A stretch of DNA of 64,000 nt from Fusibacter sp963666805 (GCA_963666805.2 CAXXWR010000007.1:248001-312000); one strand, 5' to 3'. Positions 26,572 through 36,586 are shown, numbered from the stretch's first letter. The notes: generated from the sequence alone by a model not told the origin. Numbers and translations: made by a program.

Positions 26572-26617
26572 AATTATACTTTATAAACGAGCCTAGTCTA
26601 TTTCTCTTATTCTCAAT

Positions 26618-27814
26618 TTATTTTGAATGATTGGCTTTAAAATCCGTCACAAATTTTGTGAAAGCGGGTAAAGAGCGTTCAATCATTGCAAGGTCAACAC
26701 AATAAGACATTCTAAAATATCCTGGATAACCGAAACCACTTCCAGGTACCAATAGAATATTATACTTTTTAGCTTCTAAAACAAAAGCAACATCGTCTTC
26801 AATAAAAGCCTTTGGAAAGAGGTAAAAAGCACCTTCTGGTTTCACCATTTCAAATCCCAATTCACTTAAGTGATTATAAATCAAATCTCTTCTCTTAACG
26901 TATTCGTTTAAATCGACAGATTCTTCTAACGTATCTGCCACAACCTTTTGCCATAAGGCAGGTGCATTGACAAAACCAAGTGTCCTATTACAAAAAGCAA
27001 GACCTGACATCATTAATTCTGTTTCTTTCATTTTACTATTAATTGCAACATAGCCGATGCGTTCACCCGCCAACCCTAAAGATTTAGAGTACGAATTAAC
27101 CATCACTGAATTTTCAAAATAATTATGAATATTAGGTACTTTTACCCCATCATAAACAAGTGCCTTATAAGGTTCATCTGAGATAAGAAAAATCTCATGA
27201 CCTATACGGTCTTCTTCTGCTTTTAGCATTTGACCCATTTGGGATAAAGTATCAGCTGAATAAATCACCCCTGAAGGATTGTTCGGTGAATTGATAATAA
27301 CAGCACGTGTCTTTTCCGTAATGGCAGCCTTTAATACATCAATATCAGGCTGAAATGTTTTAGGATCTGCCTTAATCTCAACAGGAACGCCCCCATTATT
27401 TTGAATATAGAAGATATATTCAGCAAAATAAGGTGCAATAATGATAACTTCTTCCCCTGCATTTAATATGGTCTTTAACAGAGCATTCATACCCCCTGCC
27501 GCACCAACTGTCATCATAATATGTTCAGCACTAATAGGCTGATCAATATCTTTATTAATAGAATCTGCAATTTTCTGTCTTACATCAGGATAACCCGCAT
27601 TATCCATGTATCTATGCGCCCCTGAAACTTGAGCATCTACAATTTCTTTAAGCTTCTCATTGACTGCTTTTGGGGGTTCAAAAAAGGGATTGCCTAAACT
27701 ATAATCATAAACGTTGTCCTCACCAAACTGTGCTTTGAGTTTTGCCCCTTCACTAAACATTTTTCTAATCCAAGACGCATTTTTTAAATTCTCTTGCAAT
27801 ACTTTTGATATCAT
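26618..27814 (-). CDS. PLP-dependent aminotransferase, class I
   Basis: A 398-residue fold-type-I aminotransferase. Visible: MTVGAAGGMNALLKTIL (cofactor phosphate region), NSPNNPSGVIYS, ISDEPYKALVYDG with the cofactor aspartate, and the Schiff-base lysine in NSYSKSLGLAGERIGY. The C-terminus carries the substrate arginine in GYFRMSYCVD. It is of the aspartate/aromatic-aminotransferase type, but the exact amino acid is not readable. The start at 27814 follows AAGGAGGAC; the frame runs eight codons further upstream without a spaced site. Monocistronic, ended by a 21-bp-stem terminator. Confidence 0.92.
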   Translation of the reverse strand: MISKVLQENLKNASWIRKMFSEGAKLKAQFGEDNVYDYSLGNPFFEPPKAVNEKLKEIVDAQVSGAHRYMDNAGYPDVRQKIADSINKDIDQPISAEHIMMTVGAAGGMNALLKTILNAGEEVIIIAPYFAEYIFYIQNNGGVPVEIKADPKTFQPDIDVLKAAITEKTRAVIINSPNNPSGVIYSADTLSQMGQMLKAEEDRIGHEIFLISDEPYKALVYDGVKVPNIHNYFENSVMVNSYSKSLGLAGERIGYVAINSKMKETELMMSGLAFCNRTLGFVNAPALWQKVVADTLEESVDLNEYVKRRDLIYNHLSELGFEMVKPEGAFYLFPKAFIEDDVAFVLEAKKYNILLVPGSGFGYPGYFRMSYCVDLAMIERSLPAFTKFVTDFKANHSK

Positions 27815-27906
27815 GATGTCCTCCTTATACTTCTCCACTTATATCATTATTCTAACACAATTTATATTGTGTTTACTATTTTTTTGGATGTTTTAAAATT
27901 TTTTTA

Positions 27907-27944
27907 TAAAAAAAGCACCCTCTTCTTAAAGAAGGTGTCTCATT
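27907..27944 (-). terminator. Terminator after the 74-residue gene
   Basis: Minus strand: CACCTTCTT pairs imperfectly with AAGAAGAGGGTG, then CTTTTTTT. It overlaps the last codons. Confidence 0.65.
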
Positions 27945-28164
27945 TGGGAATCAAAATATGAAGTGGTAATACTCTCTGGTCCATCCTCCCAGAATGATCA
28001 ACAGCCACTGCTATATGTTGAGGATAGATACCTGTCACTTGACCCCCTTGCTTGCATAAACGGGTTAAATGAATCCTCTCACCAATTGATAAATATTCAC
28101 TTTCAAGCGTCTGTAAGCCCTTTTTAGAAAGCGTTACTTGATCACCGATATTAAAAGTTCTCAT
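27940..28164 (-). CDS. Conserved-looking small hypothetical protein
   Basis: A 74-residue soluble protein (MRTFNIGDQVTLSKKG...) with GDQV and GQVTGIYPQHIAVAVD stretches suggestive of a small beta-barrel. No family is recognised. Two ATGs are close together; the second (28164) is chosen because AAGGGGGG lies six bases before it, whereas the first touches it. It stands between the HAD phosphatase and the aminotransferase on the same strand, with its own terminator. Confidence 0.65.
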   Translation of the reverse strand: MRTFNIGDQVTLSKKGLQTLESEYLSIGERIHLTRLCKQGGQVTGIYPQHIAVAVDHSGRMDQRVLPLHILIPK

Positions 28165-28282
28165 CTCCATCCCCCCTTCAACTTTAGGTCTGTCACTCCT
28201 TAATGTGCTTTCTAAAATATTATATCAGACAGGGGAATAAAAGGTAAGTTAAATATGAATTTTTCTTCATATTTATGCATAT

Positions 28283-28930
28283 TTATTGCTGAGACTTAAT
28301 ATAATCAAGTAAATCCATCGGTTGACCTATATAAACATCTGGATTTAGGGCTTTTAACTTGCTTTGATTAATAATCGTCCACGAGACTAAGGCTGTTTTA
28401 GCACCTGCAGCCTTACCCGCTTCAATATCATGGGCACTGTCTCCGATCATCAAAAGTGATTCTGATTGCACATTAAAGTGCTCAGCTATAAGGTTAAGTC
28501 CTTCAGGATGTGGCTTAGGATGTTCAATGTCATAAGCTGAAATGGTCAATTGAAAATATTGGTTTAAATCAAAATCGTTCAACCCTTGATCTAAACCGTG
28601 ACGTCCCTTGTTTGTAAAAATTGCACAGGGTACGTTCAATGCCTTTATAGCGTCAAGACATTCTTTTATACCCTTAAAGAGGTGTACTTTCTCTTTCTGA
28701 TGGGTTCTATAGTATAAGCGGTAGTCTTCAACCATGGCTTCCAACTCTGCTTTATTGGGATTGATCATAGCAACTTGTTCATGTAGGGCACGTCCTAAGA
28801 TGGGATCAAAATCTTCATCTGACAAGGGCTGCCCCTTGTATTTAACAGCTACTTCATTGAGGCTCTCTTTTATAATTTCATTGGTATCCATAATGGTACC
28901 ATCAAAATCAAAAACAACTACTTTTATCAT
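28283..28930 (-). CDS. HAD-family phosphatase (Gph/PpaX-like)
   Basis: A 215-residue haloacid-dehalogenase-type hydrolase. Motif I DFDGTIMDTN with the nucleophile aspartate D9, motif II IFTNKGR, motif III lysine in HPKPHPEG, and motif IV GDSAHDIEAGKAAG are all in place with a four-helix cap. That set matches phosphoglycolate phosphatase Gph and pyrophosphatase PpaX; the two cannot be told apart here. The start follows AGGAGG. Divergent from cobT. Confidence 0.88.
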   Translation of the reverse strand: MIKVVVFDFDGTIMDTNEIIKESLNEVAVKYKGQPLSDEDFDPILGRALHEQVAMINPNKAELEAMVEDYRLYYRTHQKEKVHLFKGIKECLDAIKALNVPCAIFTNKGRHGLDQGLNDFDLNQYFQLTISAYDIEHPKPHPEGLNLIAEHFNVQSESLLMIGDSAHDIEAGKAAGAKTALVSWTIINQSKLKALNPDVYIGQPMDLLDYIKSQQ

Positions 28931-28979
28931 AATACCTCCTTAATCGGTCATTATATTATTAGCTATTTTAACATATTTA

Positions 28980-29008
28980 TTGACGCTTGAGATTACATTT
29001 CGTATAAT
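28980..29008 (+). promoter_or_regulatory. Housekeeping promoter of cobT
   Basis: TTGACG and TATAAT separated by 17 bases. The -10 ends 21 bases before the start, so the leader is very short and there is no room for a cobalamin riboswitch. Confidence 0.75.
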
Positions 29009-29029
29009 GTGCCTAGAATGGAGGCACTT

Positions 29030-30121
29030 ATGGAAACAATACACTACTATAGATTGAATCAATTACCCTCAGACTCTTATCTAAGACAAACCTTATCTTT
29101 ACTCACACCCTATGATGAAAACGCCGAAAAGCAATGTTTTGAACGCGTTAATCTCCTTATAAAACCTCAAGGCTCATTGGGAAAATTAGAGGACATTGCT
29201 TGTCATCTTTCTGGCATTTATCAAACACCCTACCCTTGGATTCAGAAGAAAGCACTGATTGTTATGTGTGCTGATCACGGTGTTTGTGAAGAAGGCGTCG
29301 CCTCTGCTCCTCAAGCTGTCACCTTAACACAAACGCTTAACATTCCTAGGGGACTAAGCGGTGTAGGTGCCCTATCAAAACATAATCAAACTAAAATTTA
29401 TACAGTAGATTTAGGCGTTAATGCTCACTTTAAAGACTCACTGGTTATCCACCGCAAACTAATGATGGGGACTCAAAATATGACCAAAGGCCCAGCTATG
29501 ACACGTGAAACTGCCATAAAAGCCTTAGAAATAGGCATTGAAATCGCTGAAAAAGCCATCTCTGAAGGTGCCAATCTTTTAGGAACAGGAGAAATGGGCA
29601 TTGGAAACACAACTGCCAGTACAGCTATATTATCTGCCTTATCGGGCATTTCACCTAGAGAGATTACAGGTGTAGGTGCCAATTTTCCTATTGAAAAATT
29701 AGAACATAAAGCAAGCGTTATTGAAAAAGCACTCGAAGTCAATCAACCTAATCCTGAAGATATTATCGATATTATTCATAAAGTGGGTGGCCTCGAAATT
29801 ATCGGTATGGCTGGTGTGATGATTGGTGGAGCAGCCCATCGAATCCCTGTGGTTGTTGATGGTTATATTTCCACTATTGCAGCACTGATTGCCAATGCTT
29901 TTAGTCCGCTAATCAAACCCTATCTTTTCCCTTCGCATATCTCTCAAGAGAAAGGGGCAAAAGTGGCTTCAGATTTAATGGGATTTGATCCTTATTTGGA
30001 TATGAACATGCGCTTAGGTGAAGGCAGTGGCTGTATTTTAGCTTTTGATCTCATTGAAGCAGCTTGCTATATGAACAGCGAGATGATTACCTTTGAAGAA
30101 GGTGGCATTGATATTGTCTAA
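29030..30121 (+). CDS. cobT: Nicotinate-nucleotide--dimethylbenzimidazole phosphoribosyltransferase CobT
   Basis: Makes alpha-ribazole phosphate for the lower ligand of cobalamin. 363 residues, the usual length. Visible: INLLIKPQGSLGKLE near the start, VMCADHGVCEEGVASAPQ, the loop TGEMGIGNTTAST and the C-terminal FEEGGIDI holding the catalytic glutamate. The start at 29030 follows ATGGAGG. It stands alone, with no other cobalamin gene here, which points to lower-ligand remodelling or salvage, although a full pathway elsewhere is possible. Confidence 0.96.
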   Translation: METIHYYRLNQLPSDSYLRQTLSLLTPYDENAEKQCFERVNLLIKPQGSLGKLEDIACHLSGIYQTPYPWIQKKALIVMCADHGVCEEGVASAPQAVTLTQTLNIPRGLSGVGALSKHNQTKIYTVDLGVNAHFKDSLVIHRKLMMGTQNMTKGPAMTRETAIKALEIGIEIAEKAISEGANLLGTGEMGIGNTTASTAILSALSGISPREITGVGANFPIEKLEHKASVIEKALEVNQPNPEDIIDIIHKVGGLEIIGMAGVMIGGAAHRIPVVVDGYISTIAALIANAFSPLIKPYLFPSHISQEKGAKVASDLMGFDPYLDMNMRLGEGSGCILAFDLIEAACYMNSEMITFEEGGIDIV

Positions 30122-30190
30122 GTGTGGTGAGGGATGTTAAAAGCATGTAAAATCATTTTATTTTGTCATTATTTTTCGCAAAAATAAAGG

Positions 30191-30236
30191 AATTACTGAT
30201 ACAATTATCGAAAGAAGTATCAGTAATTTTTTTTTT
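30191..30236 (+). terminator. Rho-independent terminator after cobT
   Basis: AATTACTGATAC / GTATCAGTAATT with a 14-base loop, then ten T. Confidence 0.9.
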
Positions 30237-30300
30237 AGAAAATTCAATTTATTTGAATCAATTTCACTATTAGCTTTTAATCAAGCAGGAGGATTAGAAA

Positions 30301-31020
30301 ATGACTAAAATATATGCTCATCGTGGTGCCAATAAAGAAGCCACAGAAAATACAATTGAAGCCTTTGAAAAAGCACTCAATTATGGTGCCGATGGTTTAG
30401 AACTTGATATTCACTTTTCTAAAGATGGCCACTTGGTCGTTTATCATGATTTTACTTTAGAGCGATTAACCACTGCAAGTGGTCCCGTTGGCAATTATAC
30501 CCTCGAAGCACTCCAAAACATATCCTTTAAATCAGGCAAACCAACTGATAAAATTCCTACGCTTTCAGCTGTTTTTGACCTTCTTAAAAATTATCCTAAA
30601 GCCCATCTCAATATAGAACTAAAAGCCGGAAGTGCCATGTATCCTCATATTGAGGAAGCTGTTCTCAAGGCTGTCAATGACCAATATGACTTATCTAAGA
30701 CACTCTTTTCTTCTTTCGACCACTATGCACTCGTCAAAATCAAAGCACTTGAGCCCAAGGCTCAAACCGGTGCCTTAACAGCTTCACTACTCTACAATCC
30801 ATGGGAATACTGTTTAAAAACTGGGGTTGATTTTTATCATCCGAATACAATGACTTTAAATGCAGATATGATTCAAGCTTTTGAAAAAGCGCATATAGGG
30901 CTTAATCCCTATACCGTTAATGACGTGAATCAAGCCAGCCTTTTTATGAAGCATAACATCCACAGCATTATTACAGACTATCCTCATGAAATGATCCAGC
31001 ATCGTCAATCATTAAAATAA
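30301..31020 (+). CDS. Glycerophosphodiester phosphodiesterase
   Basis: A 239-residue GDPD-domain enzyme without signal peptide, so cytoplasmic. It hydrolyses glycerophosphodiesters to glycerol 3-phosphate and an alcohol. Active-site residues are visible: HRGANKEATENTIEAF with the first histidine and glutamate, GLELDIHFSKDGHLVVYHD with the metal-binding E-x-D and the second histidine, and INLELKAG-like NIELKAG. The C-terminal VNDVNQASLFMKHNIHSIITDYP is typical. Spaced AGGAGG. Nineteen bases before the MFS gene, probably co-transcribed. Confidence 0.93.
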   Translation: MTKIYAHRGANKEATENTIEAFEKALNYGADGLELDIHFSKDGHLVVYHDFTLERLTTASGPVGNYTLEALQNISFKSGKPTDKIPTLSAVFDLLKNYPKAHLNIELKAGSAMYPHIEEAVLKAVNDQYDLSKTLFSSFDHYALVKIKALEPKAQTGALTASLLYNPWEYCLKTGVDFYHPNTMTLNADMIQAFEKAHIGLNPYTVNDVNQASLFMKHNIHSIITDYPHEMIQHRQSLK

Positions 31021-31039
31021 TAAGCTTAAAGGAGCCCTT

Positions 31040-32245
31040 ATGAAACTCAATGTGAAAAACACGTTTATTCTTGGATTAGGTTTTTTTGCTGTCAGCTTAG
31101 TATGGCCACTCTACAATGTATACGTTCCTATTTTTTTAAGAGATTTTCTGGATAGCCAGTTTCAAATTAATGCCATTATGACACTGGATAATATCTTAGC
31201 TGTAACTTTGATTCCCCTTGTTGCTGCCATGAGTGATCGCACTCAAACACGTTTTGGAAGAAGGATGCCCTACCTGATGGTTGGTATCCCCCTTTCAGCT
31301 TTAGCATTTGTCCTATTACCTCATTACACTGGCTTTATTTCATTCATGTTAATCATTACTGTTCTTAACTTCTCTATGGCCATCTATCGTGCGCCAACAG
31401 TAGCACTTATGCCAGACATTACACCTGCCCCTCTTAGAAGTGAGGCTAATGGTATTATTAATTTTATGGGTGGACTTGCCAGTGTTTTTGTCCTAGTCGG
31501 AGGCTCCTTTTTATATCGTGCCAATGAAAACTTGCCCTTTGTTCTTACTGCCGTTTTAATGTTCTTTGCCTTATTCATGCTTCTAAAATTTATTAAAGAA
31601 CCTCAAGTAGGAGTAAAATCAGAAGAAGAATCTATTAAAATTATGGCTTCCTTAAAACTTATTTTAAAGGATCAAGACAAGTCAACACTCTATATATTAG
31701 GTGCCATATTTTTCTGGTTTGTTGGTTATCAAGGCGTTGAAGCGACCTTTAGTAATTACTGTGTTGAATTTCTCGGTTTAGAGGTTTCGGATGCTTCTTT
31801 AATCCTAGGGTTTTTTGCCCTTTCTTTCCTTGCTTTTGCCATCCCTGCCGGTTTTATAGGCACTAAAATTGGGAAACGCAAAACCATTTTAATCGGCCTT
31901 ACAGGAGATGCTGTTGTTTTCCTACTCCTCTTTACAATAGGCAACGGTATCGATTACTCTCAACTTCTGATGATGGCACTGATGTTTTTAGGCGGCTTTT
32001 TTTGGGCTCTTGTCAATATTAATTCCTATCCAATGGTTGTAGAGAGAACGTCTGAAGAAAGAATCGGAACTTATACAGGTCTCTACTATTTTTCATCTTC
32101 ACTCGCTGCCATATTAGGACCTCTTTTCCTTGGCGCCGTAGTCGATTTTATTGCTTTTGATGTCATGTTTATCTTTACTGCACTGGCTTATGTCATTGCA
32201 TGGTTCCTTATTCACAAGACTAAAGAAATGAAAACAAGCTCATAA
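31040..32245 (+). CDS. MFS transporter, sugar-type
   Basis: A 401-residue major-facilitator protein with twelve predicted helices. Loop 2-3 has the signature SDRTQTRFGRRMPYLMVG, which resembles the GPH/sucrose-type (SLC45-like) MFS group, and the half-repeat is GTKIGKRK. Gene spacing places it in an operon with the glycerophosphodiesterase, so import of a related compound is possible, but substrate prediction from this is weak. AAAGGAG before the ATG. The shared bidirectional terminator follows. Confidence 0.85.
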   Translation: MKLNVKNTFILGLGFFAVSLVWPLYNVYVPIFLRDFLDSQFQINAIMTLDNILAVTLIPLVAAMSDRTQTRFGRRMPYLMVGIPLSALAFVLLPHYTGFISFMLIITVLNFSMAIYRAPTVALMPDITPAPLRSEANGIINFMGGLASVFVLVGGSFLYRANENLPFVLTAVLMFFALFMLLKFIKEPQVGVKSEEESIKIMASLKLILKDQDKSTLYILGAIFFWFVGYQGVEATFSNYCVEFLGLEVSDASLILGFFALSFLAFAIPAGFIGTKIGKRKTILIGLTGDAVVFLLLFTIGNGIDYSQLLMMALMFLGGFFWALVNINSYPMVVERTSEERIGTYTGLYYFSSSLAAILGPLFLGAVVDFIAFDVMFIFTALAYVIAWFLIHKTKEMKTSS

Positions 32246-32274
32246 GTCAGAGCAAGATAACTACCTTTATGACA

Positions 32275-32323
32275 ACAAAAAACACCCGATAGCTTTTACC
32301 TCAAACTATCGGGTGTTTCTTTT
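32275..32323. terminator. Bidirectional terminator between MFS gene and carB
   Basis: AAACACCCGATAG / CTATCGGGTGTTT around a 13-base loop, with T-runs on both strands. Confidence 0.88.
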
Positions 32324-32334
32324 TAAAAAAAGTT

Positions 32335-35300
32335 TTATTCCAATTCACACAGATTAAAAATAGCGTAATCGTGATCATGGTTCATCATCTTAAGCAACTG
32401 GATATATTCAAGATAGGTATCATAGGCATGAACACATTGAATTTTCTTTTCTGTAGCAAAGCGTCTAAGACCAAATGATTGTTTGTCATCAAGATTAGTC
32501 ACTACAAATTTCACGTCACCTTCATTAATGACTTCAACCAAATTCTCTTGAACAGTTACTGAGTTGGCACAAGATAAATCCTGTATCAGTTCAAACGTCA
32601 CCTTATCTGTTACCATACTAAATCCTAGATCTGCAAACCCTTCAACAATAGTGATTGCCTCATCATTGAGATGGGCTAAGCTAAAGACGACCTTGCCTTC
32701 CACTTCAATCGTGTTCCCCAGTGCTACAAATCCTTTCATAAGTGCTTTCTCGACAGTCGTTTCAATGCTCATGATTTCACCCGTCGATTTCATATTCGGT
32801 CCCAATGTGATATCAATCCCCACCAATTTATCATTGGAAAAGACAGGGAGTTTAACTGCTGTGACTGCTTTCTCTTCATGTAAACCTGATGGGTAACCTT
32901 GTTCCAATAAAGAATGTCCTAGCATCACTCGCGTTGATAAATCAATCATGGGTACCCCTGTAATCTTACTTAAGAAAGGAACAGTACGTGAAGCACGTAA
33001 GTTGACTTCAATCACATATAAGGATTCTCCAGACACAATCATTTGAATATTCATAAGCCCTTTGACTTCAAGCAAAACAGATAATTTTTGAGTTACTTCA
33101 AAAATACGATCTTTCATCTTTTGATTAAGCGAAGGTGGCGGATAAATAGAAATACTATCACCTGAATGAATCCCAGCTCTTTCAAGATGTTCCATAATCC
33201 CCGGAATTAAAACTTCTTCGCCATTACAGATAGCATCAATTTCAATCTCTTTTCCAAGAATATAATCATCCACTAAGATGTGTGAATTTCCCATTCCTAA
33301 AAGTTCTTTTGCGTAGCTTTTAAGTTCTGGCTCATTATCAATAATTTTCATGCCCAAACCGCCTATGACATAACTCGGTCTCACGAGGACAGGATATTGA
33401 TATTTTTCAGCCAATTCAAGGGCTTTTTCAGGCGTTTCAGCTACTTCACCACTTGGATGTAAAATGCCGTTTTGATCAAGTAAATGATAGAATCTGTCCC
33501 TATTTTCACTTTCATCAAGTTTATCATTTGAAGTGCCCAGTAAGTAGTCCGTGAGAACATCAGCCAATTTTAAACCTGTTTGTCCTGCATACTGGACAAT
33601 GGTGCCTTCTGGTTGTTCATATTCAATCACATTGAGGACATCTTCTGTTGTGAGGGGTTCAAAGTAAAGTTTATCAGATACATCAAAATCAGTACTCACT
33701 GTTTCAGGATTATTATTAATAATAATCCCCTCATATCCTTGTTCTTTAAGTGCCATAATGCCATGAACAGAGCAGTAATCAAATTCAACGCCTTGCCCAA
33801 TCTTAATAGGACCCGAACCGACAACGACTACTTTCTTCTTATCCGTTCTTATATTTTCATCATATTGGTCATACGTTGAATAATAATAAGGCGTGATTGC
33901 TTCAAATTCGCCACTACACGTGTCTACCATTTTGTAGCTAGCAAGAACTCCTAACTGCTTACGGTAAGCTCTTACCTCTAATTCTGACGGTTGGTCTAAT
34001 AATTTTTTAGCTAAGAAGGCATCCGCCATACCCAGTTTTTTAATTTTAAGCATTTCCTCTCGACTTAAAGTTGTGAGCATGCGTCTGGTAATCATCTTTT
34101 CCATTTCAACAATGCGCTTCAATTTATTGAGGAAGAAGAAGTCAATTCCTGTCTTAGCATGAATGGAAACCATGCTAACTTCTCTTCTTAATAACTCAGC
34201 TACATAGAAAATACGATCACTTTTAGGCATTTGAATCGATTCAAACAACTCGGTTAACGTAAGTTTGAGTAAAGGCTCAAACATTAAACTAAATTGATTG
34301 ACTTCAAGAGAACGAATGGCTTTTAAGAAAGCGGCTTCAAAATGATTACCAATTGCCATCACCTCGCCTGTGGCTTTCATTGTTGTTCCCAATGAGTTGT
34401 CGCCTTCAGGAAATTTATCAAAAGCCCATTTTGGAAATTTAATAACACAATAGTCCAATGACGGTTCATAACATGCCTTAGTAGAGCTTGTAATATCATT
34501 ATCAATTTCATCAAGGGCGTACCCTAATGCAATCTTCGTTGAAACCTTGGCAATCGGGTAACCTGTTGCTTTTGATGCCAGTGCCGACGAACGGCTCACA
34601 CGCGGATTAACTTCTATCACATAAAATTGAAAACTCTCTGGATCAAGAGCATACTGTACATTACAGCCTCCAACAATCTCAAGCTTTGCTGCTATATCAA
34701 TAGCTGCTTTTCTCAGCATTTGATATTCTTTATCAGAAAGGGTTTGAGAAGGTGCAACAACAATGCTATCTCCTGTATGGACACCAAGTGGATCAATATT
34801 TTCCATGTTACAAATCGTGATACAGTTGCCATTGCCATCACGCATCAATTCGTATTCAATTTCTTTCCAGCCCATCAGTGACTTTTCAATCAATACCTGA
34901 TTAACTGGAGATAAGGCAATGCCTTTTTGGGTGATGGCTTGGAATTCTTCCATGGTATGACAAATACCACCACCAGTCCCCCCTAATGTGTAAGCCGGTC
35001 TTACAACCAGTGGCAATTTTAAGTGATTCAAACATTCAAGTGCTTCATCATAAGTAGTCACAGGATAGCTTTCAAGAACAGGAATATCAATCTCTTGCAT
35101 GGCTTCTTTAAACGCCTCTCTATCTTCTGAACGTTTAATGCCTTCAATAGAAGTCCCTAACACTTGTACATTGTACTTGTCTAATATGCCTGCTTCATAA
35201 AGAGAGACTGCTGCATTAAGACCTGTTTGTCCGCCAATACCTGGAATAATGGCATCTGGCTTCTCCTTTCGGATAACCTTTTCTAAATAGTCAACATTAA

Positions 35301-35487
35301 TCGGTTCTAAATAAATCGCATCAGCCATTTCTTTATCTGTCATAATCGTTGCTGGATTGTTATTAACCAAAATCGTATAGTAACCTTCTGCTTTTAACAC
35401 CTTGCACGCTTGGCTACCAGAGTAGTCAAACTCTGCACCTTGTCCAATAATAATTGGGCCTGAACCAATCACCATAATTCTTTTCAT
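32335..35487 (-). CDS. carB: Carbamoyl-phosphate synthase large subunit
   Basis: A 1050-residue ATP-dependent enzyme that makes carbamoyl phosphate for pyrimidine and arginine synthesis. Two homologous halves each have GSGPI-IG-G-EFDYSG/C pre-ATP-grasp motifs (residues 7-20 and about 553-566), ATP-grasp folds with EVNPRVSRSSALASKATGYP and EVNLRASRTVPFLSKITGVP, and a C-terminal allosteric MGS-like domain. The C-terminus is a little short against the common 1060-1070. It starts one base after carA with AAGGAGG inside the end of carA. Slightly divergent C-terminal domain, so UMP control may be altered. Confidence 0.97.
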   Translation of the reverse strand: MKRIMVIGSGPIIIGQGAEFDYSGSQACKVLKAEGYYTILVNNNPATIMTDKEMADAIYLEPINVDYLEKVIRKEKPDAIIPGIGGQTGLNAAVSLYEAGILDKYNVQVLGTSIEGIKRSEDREAFKEAMQEIDIPVLESYPVTTYDEALECLNHLKLPLVVRPAYTLGGTGGGICHTMEEFQAITQKGIALSPVNQVLIEKSLMGWKEIEYELMRDGNGNCITICNMENIDPLGVHTGDSIVVAPSQTLSDKEYQMLRKAAIDIAAKLEIVGGCNVQYALDPESFQFYVIEVNPRVSRSSALASKATGYPIAKVSTKIALGYALDEIDNDITSSTKACYEPSLDYCVIKFPKWAFDKFPEGDNSLGTTMKATGEVMAIGNHFEAAFLKAIRSLEVNQFSLMFEPLLKLTLTELFESIQMPKSDRIFYVAELLRREVSMVSIHAKTGIDFFFLNKLKRIVEMEKMITRRMLTTLSREEMLKIKKLGMADAFLAKKLLDQPSELEVRAYRKQLGVLASYKMVDTCSGEFEAITPYYYSTYDQYDENIRTDKKKVVVVGSGPIKIGQGVEFDYCSVHGIMALKEQGYEGIIINNNPETVSTDFDVSDKLYFEPLTTEDVLNVIEYEQPEGTIVQYAGQTGLKLADVLTDYLLGTSNDKLDESENRDRFYHLLDQNGILHPSGEVAETPEKALELAEKYQYPVLVRPSYVIGGLGMKIIDNEPELKSYAKELLGMGNSHILVDDYILGKEIEIDAICNGEEVLIPGIMEHLERAGIHSGDSISIYPPPSLNQKMKDRIFEVTQKLSVLLEVKGLMNIQMIVSGESLYVIEVNLRASRTVPFLSKITGVPMIDLSTRVMLGHSLLEQGYPSGLHEEKAVTAVKLPVFSNDKLVGIDITLGPNMKSTGEIMSIETTVEKALMKGFVALGNTIEVEGKVVFSLAHLNDEAITIVEGFADLGFSMVTDKVTFELIQDLSCANSVTVQENLVEVINEGDVKFVVTNLDDKQSFGLRRFATEKKIQCVHAYDTYLEYIQLLKMMNHDHDYAIFNLCELE

Positions 35488-35488
35488 C

Positions 35489-36550
35489 TTATTTAGCCTC
35501 CTTCATCAAAGATACAAAGTTGTCAAAAAGATAACTTGAATCTCCAGGTCCTGGAGACGCTTCTGGGTGATACTGTACACTAAATATAGGAAGGTCATTG
35601 TGCTTAATTCCTTCGATAGACTGATCATTTAAGTTAAGATGAGTCACCGTTACTGGTAATGATTGAAGACTGTCTTCGGTAACTACATAGCCATGATTTT
35701 GACTTGTGATCACAATTTTATTGTTAAAAATATCTTTGACCGGATGATTAGAGCCCCGATGACCAAACTTGAGTTTTTCAGTTTTTGCCCCCATAGCCAT
35801 GGCTACTAATTGATGTCCTAAGCAAATTCCAAAGATAGGTTTTACTTGAGCTAAGTCCTTTATGTGGTCAACAATTATCCCATAATCCTCTGGATTTCCA
35901 GGTCCATTGGACAAGAAAATTCCGTCAGGCTCATAGGCTAATATTTCAGCAACCTCTGTAAAGGCTGGAAAAACTCTTACGCTTATATTCCTCAAAACAA
36001 ATGATTCTAGAATATTGCGTTTAATCCCAAAATCTAAAACGGCTACTTTTAAATCATCACCTGGTATATCATAAGGCGCTGGTGTCGTTACACGCTCTAA
36101 AATGGCTTGTCCTTTGACCAAATTCTCACTACTTATTTGAGCGCGATCACATGATTTAACAATCGTTCCAAGCATCGTGCCTTTATCTCTTATATGTTTC
36201 ACAAGGGCCCGTGTATCTAGTCCTTCAATTCCCACGATATTATTTTGTTCCAAATAGTCCGATAAATTTTCTTTTCCTCGCCAGTTTGAATAGTCTTCTA
36301 CAAATTCTCTCACAATTAAGCCCTTAATTTTAGGACCATCTGATTGAAGATCATCGAGATTGATGCCATAGTTTCCAATAAGTGGATAGGTCAAAATAAC
36401 AATTTGACCGTAGTAAGAAGGGTCTGAGATAATTTCTTCATAACCTGTCATCCCAGTATTAAAAACCACTTCACCTACGGTCTCTCCTATTGCACCAAAA
36501 ATTTCGCCCTCAAACTGGGTGCCATCTTCCAGTATTAAATAACCTTTCAT
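35489..36550 (-). CDS. carA: Carbamoyl-phosphate synthase small subunit (glutaminase)
   Basis: Class I glutamine amidotransferase subunit, 353 residues, supplying ammonia to CarB. N-terminal CPSase small-chain domain (MKGYLILEDGTQFEG..., FNTGMTGYEEI) followed by the glutaminase domain with the triad C243 (FGICLGHQL), H328 and E330 (VQYHPEASPGP). GATGGAGG stands before the ATG. It forms an operon with carB, and lies 36 bases after the small ETF-like gene. The N-terminal 60 residues are mirrored by the separate small protein at 37397-37663. Confidence 0.97.
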   Translation of the reverse strand: MKGYLILEDGTQFEGEIFGAIGETVGEVVFNTGMTGYEEIISDPSYYGQIVILTYPLIGNYGINLDDLQSDGPKIKGLIVREFVEDYSNWRGKENLSDYLEQNNIVGIEGLDTRALVKHIRDKGTMLGTIVKSCDRAQISSENLVKGQAILERVTTPAPYDIPGDDLKVAVLDFGIKRNILESFVLRNISVRVFPAFTEVAEILAYEPDGIFLSNGPGNPEDYGIIVDHIKDLAQVKPIFGICLGHQLVAMAMGAKTEKLKFGHRGSNHPVKDIFNNKIVITSQNHGYVVTEDSLQSLPVTVTHLNLNDQSIEGIKHNDLPIFSVQYHPEASPGPGDSSYLFDNFVSLMKEAK

Positions 36551-36586
36551 AATACCTCCATCTTAATTAATGTCTCTCGTACATTA

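Noticed and set aside
33580..33879. Open frame opposite carB on the plus strand
   Set aside because: It lies within a highly conserved gene, has no ribosome-binding site and no family match; other frames opposite carB are the same.
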